This document shows, in pieces, positions 1-5,907 of a stretch of 8,694 bases of DNA. Under the pieces are notes generated by a model. That model did no database searches, was not told where the DNA came from, and worked only from the letters and a program-made list of their open reading frames with translations. The number at the start of each line of letters is the position of its first letter. The first letter of the stretch is position 1. Both the position numbers and the translations under genes were made by a program. This DNA is from an uncultured Chitinophaga sp. (GTDB lineage Bacteria; Bacteroidota; Bacteroidia; Chitinophagales; Chitinophagaceae): contig NZ_CALNBI010000060.1 in NCBI RefSeq assembly GCF_937874145.1, forward strand, positions 1 through 8,694. The letters are read 5' to 3'.

Positions 1-1
1 A

Positions 2-538
2 GACGTGATGCCGGAAGCAGTGAACGATACCGTTAACATACGGCCGGACCAGCGCACAACGATACCGGTGCCCGTGAATGATAAAGGGTCGCTTGATCAT
101 ACTACCATCATCATCTCCCGCCAGCCCGCCAGGGGAACGGTCAGCGTCAACGCCGACGGTACCATCACCTTCACCCCGCTGCCCGGATTCAAAGGCGCGG
201 AAGCATTCAGGTACCGCGTTCGCGACGCACACGGCACCCTGTCTAATGAAGCGGAAGTGATCATCTACGTGGGCGAAGAAGACTTCTTCATCCCCAACGC
301 CATCACGCCGAACGGCGACGGCATCAACGACCGCTTCGTGATTCCTGACCTGCACAAGTTCCGGAGCACCATGCTGACCATCTTCAACCGTTGGGGCAAT
401 GAGGTGTACCACAACCCGCGGTACGACAACCGTTGGGATGGCAACGGCCTCTCCGGCGGCACCTATTATTACATCCTGAAAGTTGATACCCCGCAAGGTC
501 ATAAAGTGATCAAGGGCTGGATTCAATTGCTTAAATAA
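2..538 (+). CDS. C-terminal part of a T9SS type B sorting-domain (CHU_C / gliding-motility C-terminal) surface protein, 5'-truncated by the window
   Basis: The reading frame is open from the window edge, so only the last 178 residues are visible. Residues about 3-90 look like a bacterial Ig/cadherin-like repeat, with an A-V-N-D opening and a GTVSVNADGTITFTP core followed by GFKG and F-x-Y-x-V-x-D. This repeat is common in large adhesins. Residues about 94-178 form the gliding-motility-associated C-terminal domain, with the hallmark FIPNAITPNGDGIND at 96-110, then FNRWGNEVY and the closing G-W-I-x-L-L-K. In this family the domain is the signal that sends a protein through the type IX secretion system to the cell surface (type B cargo). 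The function of the missing N-terminal part cannot be told. The stop lies 24 bases before a PorP/SprF-family gene, the usual partner of type B cargo. The family call for the C-terminus is firm; the overall role is only 'secreted or surface protein, probably adhesin-like'. Confidence 0.93.
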   Translation, partial: DVMPEAVNDTVNIRPDQRTTIPVPVNDKGSLDHTTIIISRQPARGTVSVNADGTITFTPLPGFKGAEAFRYRVRDAHGTLSNEAEVIIYVGEEDFFIPNAITPNGDGINDRFVIPDLHKFRSTMLTIFNRWGNEVYHNPRYDNRWDGNGLSGGTYYYILKVDTPQGHKVIKGWIQLLK

Positions 539-562
539 CCGATTCCTGAACGACCAAAAAAC

Positions 563-1579
563 ATGCTCATGCGCAATAAAATATATCTGCTGATGCTCCT
601 GGCCGCAAGCGCCGTACTCCCGGCGCAGGCCCAACAGGAAGTGCAGTTCAGTCAGTATGTGTTCAACGGGCTCGCTGTGAACCCGGCTTACGCCGGCTAC
701 CGCGGCGATGGTTACCTGAACGCCACCTTCCGCAAGCAATGGGTGGATTTCCCCGGCGCCCCCACCACCGGTGTCATTTCTTTCGACGGGCTGCCCGGCT
801 GGGCTGATAACGAGAAAGTAGGCCTGGGCATCCAGGCGCTGTGGGATAAATCCGGTCCGCAGGAATATATGTCCGTCGCCGGTTCCTACGCCTACCGCAT
901 TCCCCTGAACGAATCCGGTTCGCGCAGGCTGAACCTCGGGTTCAATGTAAGCGTGGCGCAGTACAGCGTTACAGGCAACTCCCTGCAGCTCACCGATCCC
1001 AACGATCCTTATGCGCCCACGGGTAAAATCAGCACCTTCAAACCGGATGCGAGCTTCGGGGTGTACTATTACACGCCGGCGTTCTATGCAGGCGCTTCCG
1101 TGCTCCAGCTGTTTTCGCAAACGCTCGACAACACCGTATATGTAGCCGGCCACGCCCGCGATTACATGGTCATCAAAAGAACCCGCCACGTCTATTTCAC
1201 GACGGGCGGTATGATCAACATCGATGAGCACCTGCGGCTGAAGCCTTCCATCATGATCAAGGAAGATTTCAACGGCCCCACCAACGTAGACCTCAACCTT
1301 TTCGCCCTGATCTCCGACCAGATCTGGATCGGCGGATCGTACCGTTCGTCGGTGCCCCTGCTGAATAAGGAAAAGCTGCAGGACGGCCTCCGCCGTGCGA
1401 ATGCGGCGAGCGCTATGGTGGAATATTTCGCGTCAGACAGGCTCCGGATCGGCTATTCCTACGACTTCGCGATCAGCGGAATCGCCAATTACCAGTCGGG
1501 ATCGCACGAGATTTCCATCGGGCTACTTTTCCCCAGAAAACAAAACGGCGATCGGATCATCAGTCCGAGGTATTTCTAA
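563..1579 (+). CDS. PorP/SprF-family type IX secretion system outer-membrane protein
   Basis: The protein has 338 residues, the usual length for the family. A signal peptide (hydrophobic I7-V18, cleavage after A21-Q22-A23) leads into the family signature Q-Y-x-F-N-G-L-A-x-N-P-A-Y-A-G at about residues 31-45, then R-K-Q-W and G-A-P-T-T. The C-terminal half has alternating beta-strand character and ends with G-Y-S-Y-D and E-I-S-I-G-L-L-F-P, as expected for an outer-membrane barrel. Known family members are PorP (Porphyromonas, general T9SS) and SprF (Flavobacterium johnsoniae, needed for secretion of the adhesin SprB). SprF-like paralogs usually sit beside a type B cargo gene, as here, so this is inferred to be a cargo-specific paralog and not the general PorP. 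The start could be the ATG at 563 or the one at 569; either leaves a good signal peptide. There is no strong Shine-Dalgarno, only an A-rich run. It is probably co-transcribed with both neighbours. Confidence 0.93.
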   Translation: MLMRNKIYLLMLLAASAVLPAQAQQEVQFSQYVFNGLAVNPAYAGYRGDGYLNATFRKQWVDFPGAPTTGVISFDGLPGWADNEKVGLGIQALWDKSGPQEYMSVAGSYAYRIPLNESGSRRLNLGFNVSVAQYSVTGNSLQLTDPNDPYAPTGKISTFKPDASFGVYYYTPAFYAGASVLQLFSQTLDNTVYVAGHARDYMVIKRTRHVYFTTGGMINIDEHLRLKPSIMIKEDFNGPTNVDLNLFALISDQIWIGGSYRSSVPLLNKEKLQDGLRRANAASAMVEYFASDRLRIGYSYDFAISGIANYQSGSHEISIGLLFPRKQNGDRIISPRYF

Positions 1580-1597
1580 TCAATTAGCATCAAACCC

Positions 1598-3586
1598 ATG
1601 AACATACGCGTGATCCGGCAGTTATCGGGCATTATTTGCTTCGGCGCAGGGCTTTTGGCCAGCCCCGCTTACGCACAGGAGCAGCGCCCGGCGCAAGACA
1701 AAGCGGCGGCGCATTACCTCCGCTTCGAATACAGTACAGCCGCCGTTTATTTTGAGGAAGCGGCGAAAAGAAAATATTTCAGGACGGAACACATGCGCAT
1801 GCTGGCCGACTGTTACCGCCAGCTGAACCTATATCAAAAAGCGGTGGACACCTACCGGAAAGTCACCGAATGCAAGGACGCCGTTCCTGCCGATTTTCTC
1901 CATTACGGCGACGCGGTGAAAAGCACCGGCGATTATGCCGCTGCCAAAGCCATCTACGCGCAATACCAGGAGAAGGGCGGCGCCGAAGCCGCCAGCCGCA
2001 TGGCGGGATGCGATTCCGCAATGGTCTGGATGACCGCCGTTCCGCAACCGGTGAAAAACCTCCGCGAACTCAACACCCCGGCATCCGACTGGGGCGCCAC
2101 CTGGGACGGTGAGGGCAGGTTCGTGTTCATGTCCGACAGCCTCCGCGAAACCATGCTCGATCCCCGGCAGAAAGCCTCGCTGAAGGAATACCGCAGGACG
2201 GGCAATGCTTTCCAGAAAATGTATGTAGTCGATACCGTTCACCGCGCACCCGATGCCACGGTGATCCGCGGGTTCGATAACGTATTGAATAATTTCAGGT
2301 ACCATGTTGGTCCGGTTGCTTTTTCGCCGGGGGGCGACACGGCGTACATCACCGTGACCAGCCCCGGCAAACCAGCCGTGCAGCGTGGCGGGCCTGATGC
2401 GGGATACCGTACCCGCAGACTCGATTTGTTCGTGAGCGTGAGGGGGCAACAAGGCTGGCAAGCGCCCGTTCCCTTCGCTTACAACAATCCGCAGTATTCC
2501 ATCGGCCACGCCGCCGTGGCGGCAGACGGGCAAACGCTCTATTTCACCGGCGACCTGCCCGGCGGCCAGGGCAAAACCGATATCTGGTTCTGCGAACGGC
2601 AGTCCGACGGCAGCTGGAGCACTCCGAAGAACTGTGGCACCGCCATCAATACACCCGACGAAGAAGCCTTCCCCACGATCAACGAAGCAGGGAAACTGTA
2701 CTTCTCCAGCAAGGGCCATCCCGGCATGGGCGGGTTCGACTTGTTCGTGGTTGCAGGAGGGAAAGATAGCTGGGCTACGCCAGCCAATCTCAGGAACGGC
2801 TACAATTCTCCCGGCGACGATTTTTACCTGCGCAGCAATGCGTCCGGCAGCGAGGTTTTTGCTTCCAACAGGACGGGCGGCGCCGGCAGCGACGATCTTT
2901 ACGGTATCGTAGCGGCGCCGGCCAACGCGCAGCGGATGGAGCCGGGTAGGAAGATAATCATACTTGAAACGACTGTGTTACAACAGGGATCAACAACACC
3001 AGCCACCGGAGCCACGGTGCTACTGACGGACGAAAACCGGCAGGAATACTGGACGCTGCTTACAACGGATGATGGAAAGGCATACATGGTGATCTTGGAC
3101 GGGCACCGGTATGTCGTATCAGCGTCGGGCTCCGGGAATGGCTGGTCGGCCCCGCAGAAATTCACGGCAGGAGGGGAAGATACAGTGAAGATCAGCCTTC
3201 AGCTGGCCATGGCGGTGCCGCGCCCCGGCAGCGTGCATGAACTGCCCGATATCTACTACGATCGCGACGATTACCGTCTCCGGCCGGAGAGCTTCCCGGT
3301 GCTGGATTCGCTGGTGGCGCTCATGGAAAATTTCCCTGGGTTAGTCGTGGAATTAGGCGCGCATACCGACAGCCGGCATACCGATGCCTATAATATCGTG
3401 CTGTCTGAACGCCGCGCTGCTTCCGCCGCCGATTATCTCGTGCGGCAAGGCATCAGCCGCTCCCGCATCCGGACCGTAGGTTACGGGGAATCGCGGTTGG
3501 TAAACAAATGCACCGACGGGGTGGAATGTACTGAAGAAGAACATCAAAAGAACCGCAGGACCGAACTGCGCGTCCTCCAACGATAG
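1598..3586 (+). CDS. PorE-like OmpA-family protein: TPR, PD40 beta-propeller, regulatory-like domain and OmpA peptidoglycan-binding domain
   Basis: The protein has 662 residues. A signal peptide at 1-26 ends in A-Y-A and has no lipobox, so it is predicted to be soluble in the periplasm. Residues about 33-140 form TPR-like helices. Residues about 160-440 carry PD40/WD40-like blades, for example G-Q-T-L-Y-F-T-G-D-L and K-L-Y-F-S-S-K-G-H-P-G-M-G-G-F-D-L. Residues about 451-537 look like a carboxypeptidase-regulatory-like beta domain. Residues about 551-662 form the OmpA C-terminal domain. In that domain the diaminopimelate-contacting Asp and Arg correspond to D591 (H-T-D-S) and R606 (L-S-E-R-R-A), followed by GYGESRLVNKC and N-R-R-T-E. 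This domain order matches PorE, which links the T9SS outer-membrane machinery to peptidoglycan. The gene starts 18 bases after the porP/sprF-like gene and ends before a strong terminator. Many Bacteroidota genomes have several such paralogs next to PorP/SprF genes, so a local, cargo-specific role is inferred. The Gly usually found three residues after the Asp is His594. Confidence 0.9.
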   Translation: MNIRVIRQLSGIICFGAGLLASPAYAQEQRPAQDKAAAHYLRFEYSTAAVYFEEAAKRKYFRTEHMRMLADCYRQLNLYQKAVDTYRKVTECKDAVPADFLHYGDAVKSTGDYAAAKAIYAQYQEKGGAEAASRMAGCDSAMVWMTAVPQPVKNLRELNTPASDWGATWDGEGRFVFMSDSLRETMLDPRQKASLKEYRRTGNAFQKMYVVDTVHRAPDATVIRGFDNVLNNFRYHVGPVAFSPGGDTAYITVTSPGKPAVQRGGPDAGYRTRRLDLFVSVRGQQGWQAPVPFAYNNPQYSIGHAAVAADGQTLYFTGDLPGGQGKTDIWFCERQSDGSWSTPKNCGTAINTPDEEAFPTINEAGKLYFSSKGHPGMGGFDLFVVAGGKDSWATPANLRNGYNSPGDDFYLRSNASGSEVFASNRTGGAGSDDLYGIVAAPANAQRMEPGRKIIILETTVLQQGSTTPATGATVLLTDENRQEYWTLLTTDDGKAYMVILDGHRYVVSASGSGNGWSAPQKFTAGGEDTVKISLQLAMAVPRPGSVHELPDIYYDRDDYRLRPESFPVLDSLVALMENFPGLVVELGAHTDSRHTDAYNIVLSERRAASAADYLVRQGISRSRIRTVGYGESRLVNKCTDGVECTEEEHQKNRRTELRVLQR

Positions 3587-3638
3587 CAAAGGGGTTATTT
3601 TCAAACAGAACGTAACGAATACACCACAGACTAGCAAT

Positions 3639-3666
3639 GCGCCGGAATTACTTCCGGCGCTTTTTT
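3639..3666 (+). terminator. Rho-independent terminator of the T9SS-type operon
   Basis: A perfect 9-bp stem, gcgccggaa (3639-3647) pairing with ttccggcgc (3652-3660), has a four-base loop and is followed directly by six T (3661-3666). It lies 53 bases after the stop of the OmpA-family gene. Read on the other strand the hairpin is followed by ATTGCTAG, with no T-run, so it is effectively one-directional. Confidence 0.9.
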
Positions 3667-3679
3667 ATTGGATAAACCG

Positions 3680-4177
3680 TCATAATAAAGGAGTATGCTC
3701 TGCCAGCCATTTTTGTGCCGTCTGCACAACTATGGATTCAATATTGTTGGCGTTGGCGCCCTCCCAATAGAACGTTTCATAACCTGTTTCGATATCTTGC
3801 CACGCCCATTCCAATAAACTGAAATCGAGCAGGAGATCTGACTGGTCTAATCTGTAATAATTATTTTGTAACTCCTGAAGGTGCATCCTGATATGATCCT
3901 TGCTTGCAATTTTTTTCGCACTGAAGATGCAATAGCAGATAATGGCGGAATCACCGTTTTTTTCAGGTAGATGGAGTTCCCTCAGTGCAGCATGTAGGTA
4001 TGGTTCCACTTCGTAATAGCTGGTGGGTTGGGATATGCCTGCCAGCATAAGGACATTTGGCGTTTCTATGCCCAATTCCAGCATGGCGGTGGCCCATTCT
4101 ACGGCAAAATTCGCATCAAATGAGGGATGGCCTTGCATGGCAATGGCTTTATATGTCAGGTCGGAACGGAACGGCAT
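3680..4177 (-). CDS. Hypothetical protein, 165 residues, family not recognised
   Basis: The protein is predicted to be cytoplasmic, soluble and acidic, with no signal peptide or membrane segment. It looks mainly alpha-helical. Notable stretches are A-V-E-W-A-T-A-M-L-E-L-G-I-E near residues 26-39, a Tyr-rich Y-Y-E-V-E-P-Y-L, and a Trp/acid-rich C-terminal part (L-E-W-A-W-Q-D-I-E-T-G-Y-E-T-F-Y-W). I recognise no catalytic motif. The regular helical layout with an N-terminal H-P-S-F-D-A-N-F-A-V-E-W could suit a HEAT-like or immunity-type protein, but this is a guess. Two 60-base blocks inside it (3841-3900 and 3901-3960) are about 35% and 40% GC, whereas neighbouring genes run near 60% or higher, so it may be a recent acquisition. 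The ATG at 4177 is the first in frame; a later Met at residue 14 is possible. It is transcribed divergently from the YdeI-family gene and converges on the OmpA-family gene, with no good terminator of its own. Confidence 0.8.
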   Translation of the reverse strand: MPFRSDLTYKAIAMQGHPSFDANFAVEWATAMLELGIETPNVLMLAGISQPTSYYEVEPYLHAALRELHLPEKNGDSAIICYCIFSAKKIASKDHIRMHLQELQNNYYRLDQSDLLLDFSLLEWAWQDIETGYETFYWEGANANNIESIVVQTAQKWLAEHTPLL

Positions 4178-4192
4178 GATGGTAAATATGGG

Positions 4193-4223
4193 TCAATGTA
4201 CGTTTCTTGATAAAAATGGCAAA
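4193..4223 (-). promoter_or_regulatory. Candidate promoter for the 165-residue hypothetical gene
   Basis: On the minus strand a TTTG (4223-4220) lies 19 bases before TACATTGA (4200-4193), which resembles the Bacteroidota TTTG-N19-TAnnTTTG layout. The -33 match and spacing are good. The -7 match is partial (TA and two of the T's fit). A transcript would begin about 11-13 bases before the ATG at 4177. This is a pattern match only. Confidence 0.3.
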
Positions 4224-4266
4224 ATATTGCCAGCCCTGCTGACATAAGGCTGTCAATCCGCCCGGG

Positions 4267-4274
4267 TATATTTA
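4267..4274 (+). promoter_or_regulatory. Candidate -7 element for the YdeI-family gene
   Basis: TATATTTA fits TAnnTTTG except for the final base. Transcription from it would begin at about 4280, leaving about 20 bases before the ATG at 4300 but none before the ATG at 4279. No clear TTTG is seen 19-21 bases upstream, so confidence is low. Confidence 0.25.
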
Positions 4275-4278
4275 CGCT

Positions 4279-4878
4279 ATGAATATCTTACTTTCGGTTA
4301 TGCCCAAACAAGACATCCCCACTTTTACCCCTGAAAGCCGTCAGGCCTGGCGGCAATGGTTAAAAAAGCACCATCGCAGCGAGCAATCGGTGTGGCTGAC
4401 GATGTACAAGAAAGAAACCGGGAAACCCTCCATGGAGTGGAGCGACGCGGTGGACGAAGCGCTTTGCTTCGGCTGGATCGACAGTACGCGGAAGACCGTC
4501 GGCGACGGGGCCTTCATTCAGTACTTCACCCGCCGCAAGCCTTCCAGCAACTGGTCGAAAATCAATAAGGATAAAGTGGAAAGGCTGATCGCGGAGGGAT
4601 TGATGACGGAAGCGGGGATGGCGTGTATTGAAATTGCGAAGCAGAACGGTTCCTGGTCGCGGCTCGACCAGGTGGAGGAGGGCCTGGTGCCGAAAGACCT
4701 GGAGAAAGCTTTCAAGGCGCATAAGGGCTCGAAATCATATTTCATGGGGTTGAGCAAATCGGTAAGGAAAATGATGCTGGGATGGATCGCGATGGCCAAG
4801 CGGCCGGAGACGCGGCAAAAGCGGATCGATGAAATTGCGCAGCTGGCGGCGGAAGGAAAGAAGCCGAAACAATTTTGA
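4279..4878 (+). CDS. YdeI/OmpD-associated-family protein
   Basis: The protein has 199 residues and matches the bacterial YdeI/OmpD-associated family. Features seen are W-R-Q-W-L-K-K-H-H near the start, V-W-L-T-M-Y-K-K, the signature D-A-V-D-E-A-L-C-F-G-W-I-D-S near residues 53-66, R-R-K-P-S-S-N-W-S-K-I-N-K-D-K-V-E-R-L, and a C-terminal helical part with K-R-P-E-T-R-Q-K-R-I ending in K-P-K-Q-F. The biochemical role of the family is poorly defined. It is a small cytoplasmic protein, and members have been linked by name to OmpD-associated or stress phenotypes. The first ATG is at 4279, but the protein homologous to the family begins better at the second ATG (4300, M-P-K-Q-D-I-P-T-F). A TATATTTA element at 4267-4274 would place the transcription start near 4281, inside the longer form, so 4300 is the likelier start (192 residues). 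It stands alone, divergent from the 165-residue gene, with its own terminator. Confidence 0.88.
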   Translation: MNILLSVMPKQDIPTFTPESRQAWRQWLKKHHRSEQSVWLTMYKKETGKPSMEWSDAVDEALCFGWIDSTRKTVGDGAFIQYFTRRKPSSNWSKINKDKVERLIAEGLMTEAGMACIEIAKQNGSWSRLDQVEEGLVPKDLEKAFKAHKGSKSYFMGLSKSVRKMMLGWIAMAKRPETRQKRIDEIAQLAAEGKKPKQF

Positions 4879-4904
4879 TGCGGGATTTTGCCTGATATAC
4901 ATAC

Positions 4905-4930
4905 GCCCTGGCCAGCGCCGGGGCTTTTTT
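4905..4930 (+). terminator. Rho-independent terminator of the YdeI-family gene
   Basis: An eight-pair stem, gccctggc (4905-4912) with gccggggc (4917-4924), contains one G-T (G-U) pair and has the loop CAGC. It is followed by six T (4925-4930). The last two T's are also part of the stop codon (4929-4931) of the convergent LysR gene, so the two genes are packed tail to tail with almost no spare sequence. Confidence 0.85.
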
Positions 4931-5813
4931 ATCCCATGCTTTTCGACATTTCCTTCAGCAGGCGGTGGAACGCCGTCACGGATTTCTTTTCATAAGATTC
5001 GTTGAGGGAGATGATCATGGCCTTGCGCTGCATGCCTTTGCCGGTGATGGGGACGGCCACTACGCCGTCTTCCTGTTTAACGGACGTGCGCACAAGGATG
5101 GAGTACCACGATCCGGAGCGGATCACTTCCAGGAGCATATTGATGTCGTTGATCTCCAGGGTGATGTTGGGGGAGAGGTTTTTCTGGGATAAGACGTGGG
5201 AGATGAACGCCCGGGTGCTGTATCCCTGCGAGGGCAATGCGAGCGGCAGGCGGGCGGCATCTTCCAGGCTGACGCTTTTCTTTTTCGCCAGCGGCATGTT
5301 GGGTGCCATGACGAGGGTCATAGGCGATTCGAAGAGCATCTGGTAACGGAGGTGCTTTTCTTTTTCGGCTTCGTGGAAGGTAAGGATGAAGTCGAGGTCG
5401 AGGTGTGCGAGTTTTTCCAGCAGCTCGGCGGAGGTGCCGAGCACCACTTGTATTTTGATGCCCGGCCAGGTTTGCATGAAGCGGATGAGTGATGGGGCGA
5501 GGATGGGGCGGAGGCCATAGGTGAGGCCGATGCGGATTTCGCCGGTGTCCATGTTGTTGAGGTCGCGCAGCACCTGGAGGCCGCTTTCGGCTTTATGGAT
5601 GCTTTGCAGCGCATACCCGGAAAATAACTGCCCTGCTTCGGTGAGCGCGACCCGTTTACCGATACGGTCGAACAGTAGCACCCCGAGCTCATCTTCCAGC
5701 TGCGCGATCTGCTGGGATAGCGTGCTCTGGCTGATGTGCAGCTGCCGCGCGGCTTCCGTAAAGTTGAGCAACTCTTTCGCCTTGATGAAATACCGTAACT
5801 GGCGCAGTTCCAT
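4929..5813 (-). CDS. LysR-type transcriptional regulator
   Basis: The protein has 294 residues, typical of the family. Residues 1-60 form the winged helix-turn-helix: M-E-L-R-Q-L-R-Y-F, F-T-E-A-A-R-Q-L-H-I-S-Q-S-T-L-S at 18-33 (helix-turn-helix), then Q-L-E-D-E-L-G-V-L-L-F-D-R and L-T-E-A-G. Residues about 88-290 form the two-lobed effector-binding domain, with a G-E-I-R-I-G-L-T-Y-G start and an A-P-x-M-P-L-A-K stretch of the kind seen in LysR sensors. The inducer cannot be read from the sequence. The frame stays open upstream to 6293, but the family N-terminus (M-E-L-R-Q-L) fixes the start at 5813. It is divergent from an MFS transporter gene, the classical arrangement of a LysR regulator and its target, so it probably controls that transporter and itself. 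Its stop codon overlaps the T-run of the convergent terminator. Confidence 0.95.
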   Translation of the reverse strand: MELRQLRYFIKAKELLNFTEAARQLHISQSTLSQQIAQLEDELGVLLFDRIGKRVALTEAGQLFSGYALQSIHKAESGLQVLRDLNNMDTGEIRIGLTYGLRPILAPSLIRFMQTWPGIKIQVVLGTSAELLEKLAHLDLDFILTFHEAEKEKHLRYQMLFESPMTLVMAPNMPLAKKKSVSLEDAARLPLALPSQGYSTRAFISHVLSQKNLSPNITLEINDINMLLEVIRSGSWYSILVRTSVKQEDGVVAVPITGKGMQRKAMIISLNESYEKKSVTAFHRLLKEMSKSMG

Positions 5814-5825
5814 ATTGATCGGTTT

Positions 5826-5842
5826 TATCGATGGATGTGATA
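5826..5842. promoter_or_regulatory. Candidate LysR box (TATC-N9-GATA)
   Basis: The 4+4 inverted repeat TATC (5826-5829) and GATA (5839-5842), separated by nine bases, contains T-N11-A (T5828, A5840), the general LysR-box form. It lies between the regulator's start codon and its candidate -7 element, a position suited to autorepression. Short dyads of this kind are frequent by chance; the argument is its placement and its spacing from the second dyad. Confidence 0.3.
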
Positions 5843-5856
5843 GAAAAATACCATTT

Positions 5857-5871
5857 TTCAAATTTAGCGAA
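5857..5871. promoter_or_regulatory. Candidate second LysR box (TTC-N9-GAA)
   Basis: The inverted repeat TTC (5857-5859) and GAA (5869-5871) contains T-N11-A (T5858, A5870). It covers the regulator's candidate -7 element and touches the -33 region of the candidate MFS promoter. Its centre is 30 bp from that of the first dyad, about three helical turns, which would suit a LysR tetramer on one face of the DNA. Confidence 0.3.
5859..5866 (-). promoter_or_regulatory. Candidate -7 element of the LysR gene
   Basis: On the minus strand positions 5866 to 5859 read TAAATTTG, an exact TAnnTTTG match, 45 bases before the LysR start. No TTTG lies at the usual distance further upstream, which could mean a regulated or weak promoter. 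Confidence 0.4.
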
Positions 5872-5907
5872 TGTCTGGAACTTTGCACCGTATCAAACCG
5901 GAGCCAT

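Larger units (their letters stand above)
5856..5885 (+). promoter_or_regulatory. Candidate promoter of the MFS transporter gene
   Basis: TTTC (5856-5859), 18 bases, then GAACTTTG (5878-5885) resembles TTTG-N19-TAnnTTTG with one mismatch in each element. The predicted transcript start near 5890 leaves a leader of about 18 bases containing GGAG (5900-5903) ahead of the ATG at 5908. It overlaps the second candidate LysR box. Confidence 0.35.

Noticed and set aside
1829..2719. Long minus-strand open frame (296 codons) opposite the OmpA-family gene
   Set aside because: It is antisense to a well-supported multi-domain protein, its translation has no recognisable domain, and long antisense frames are common in GC-rich coding DNA.
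5521..5907. N-terminal extension of the MFS frame
   Set aside because: It overlaps the LysR gene on the opposite strand, is Ser/Arg-rich without membrane character, and precedes the promoter and ribosome-site signals for the ATG at 5908.
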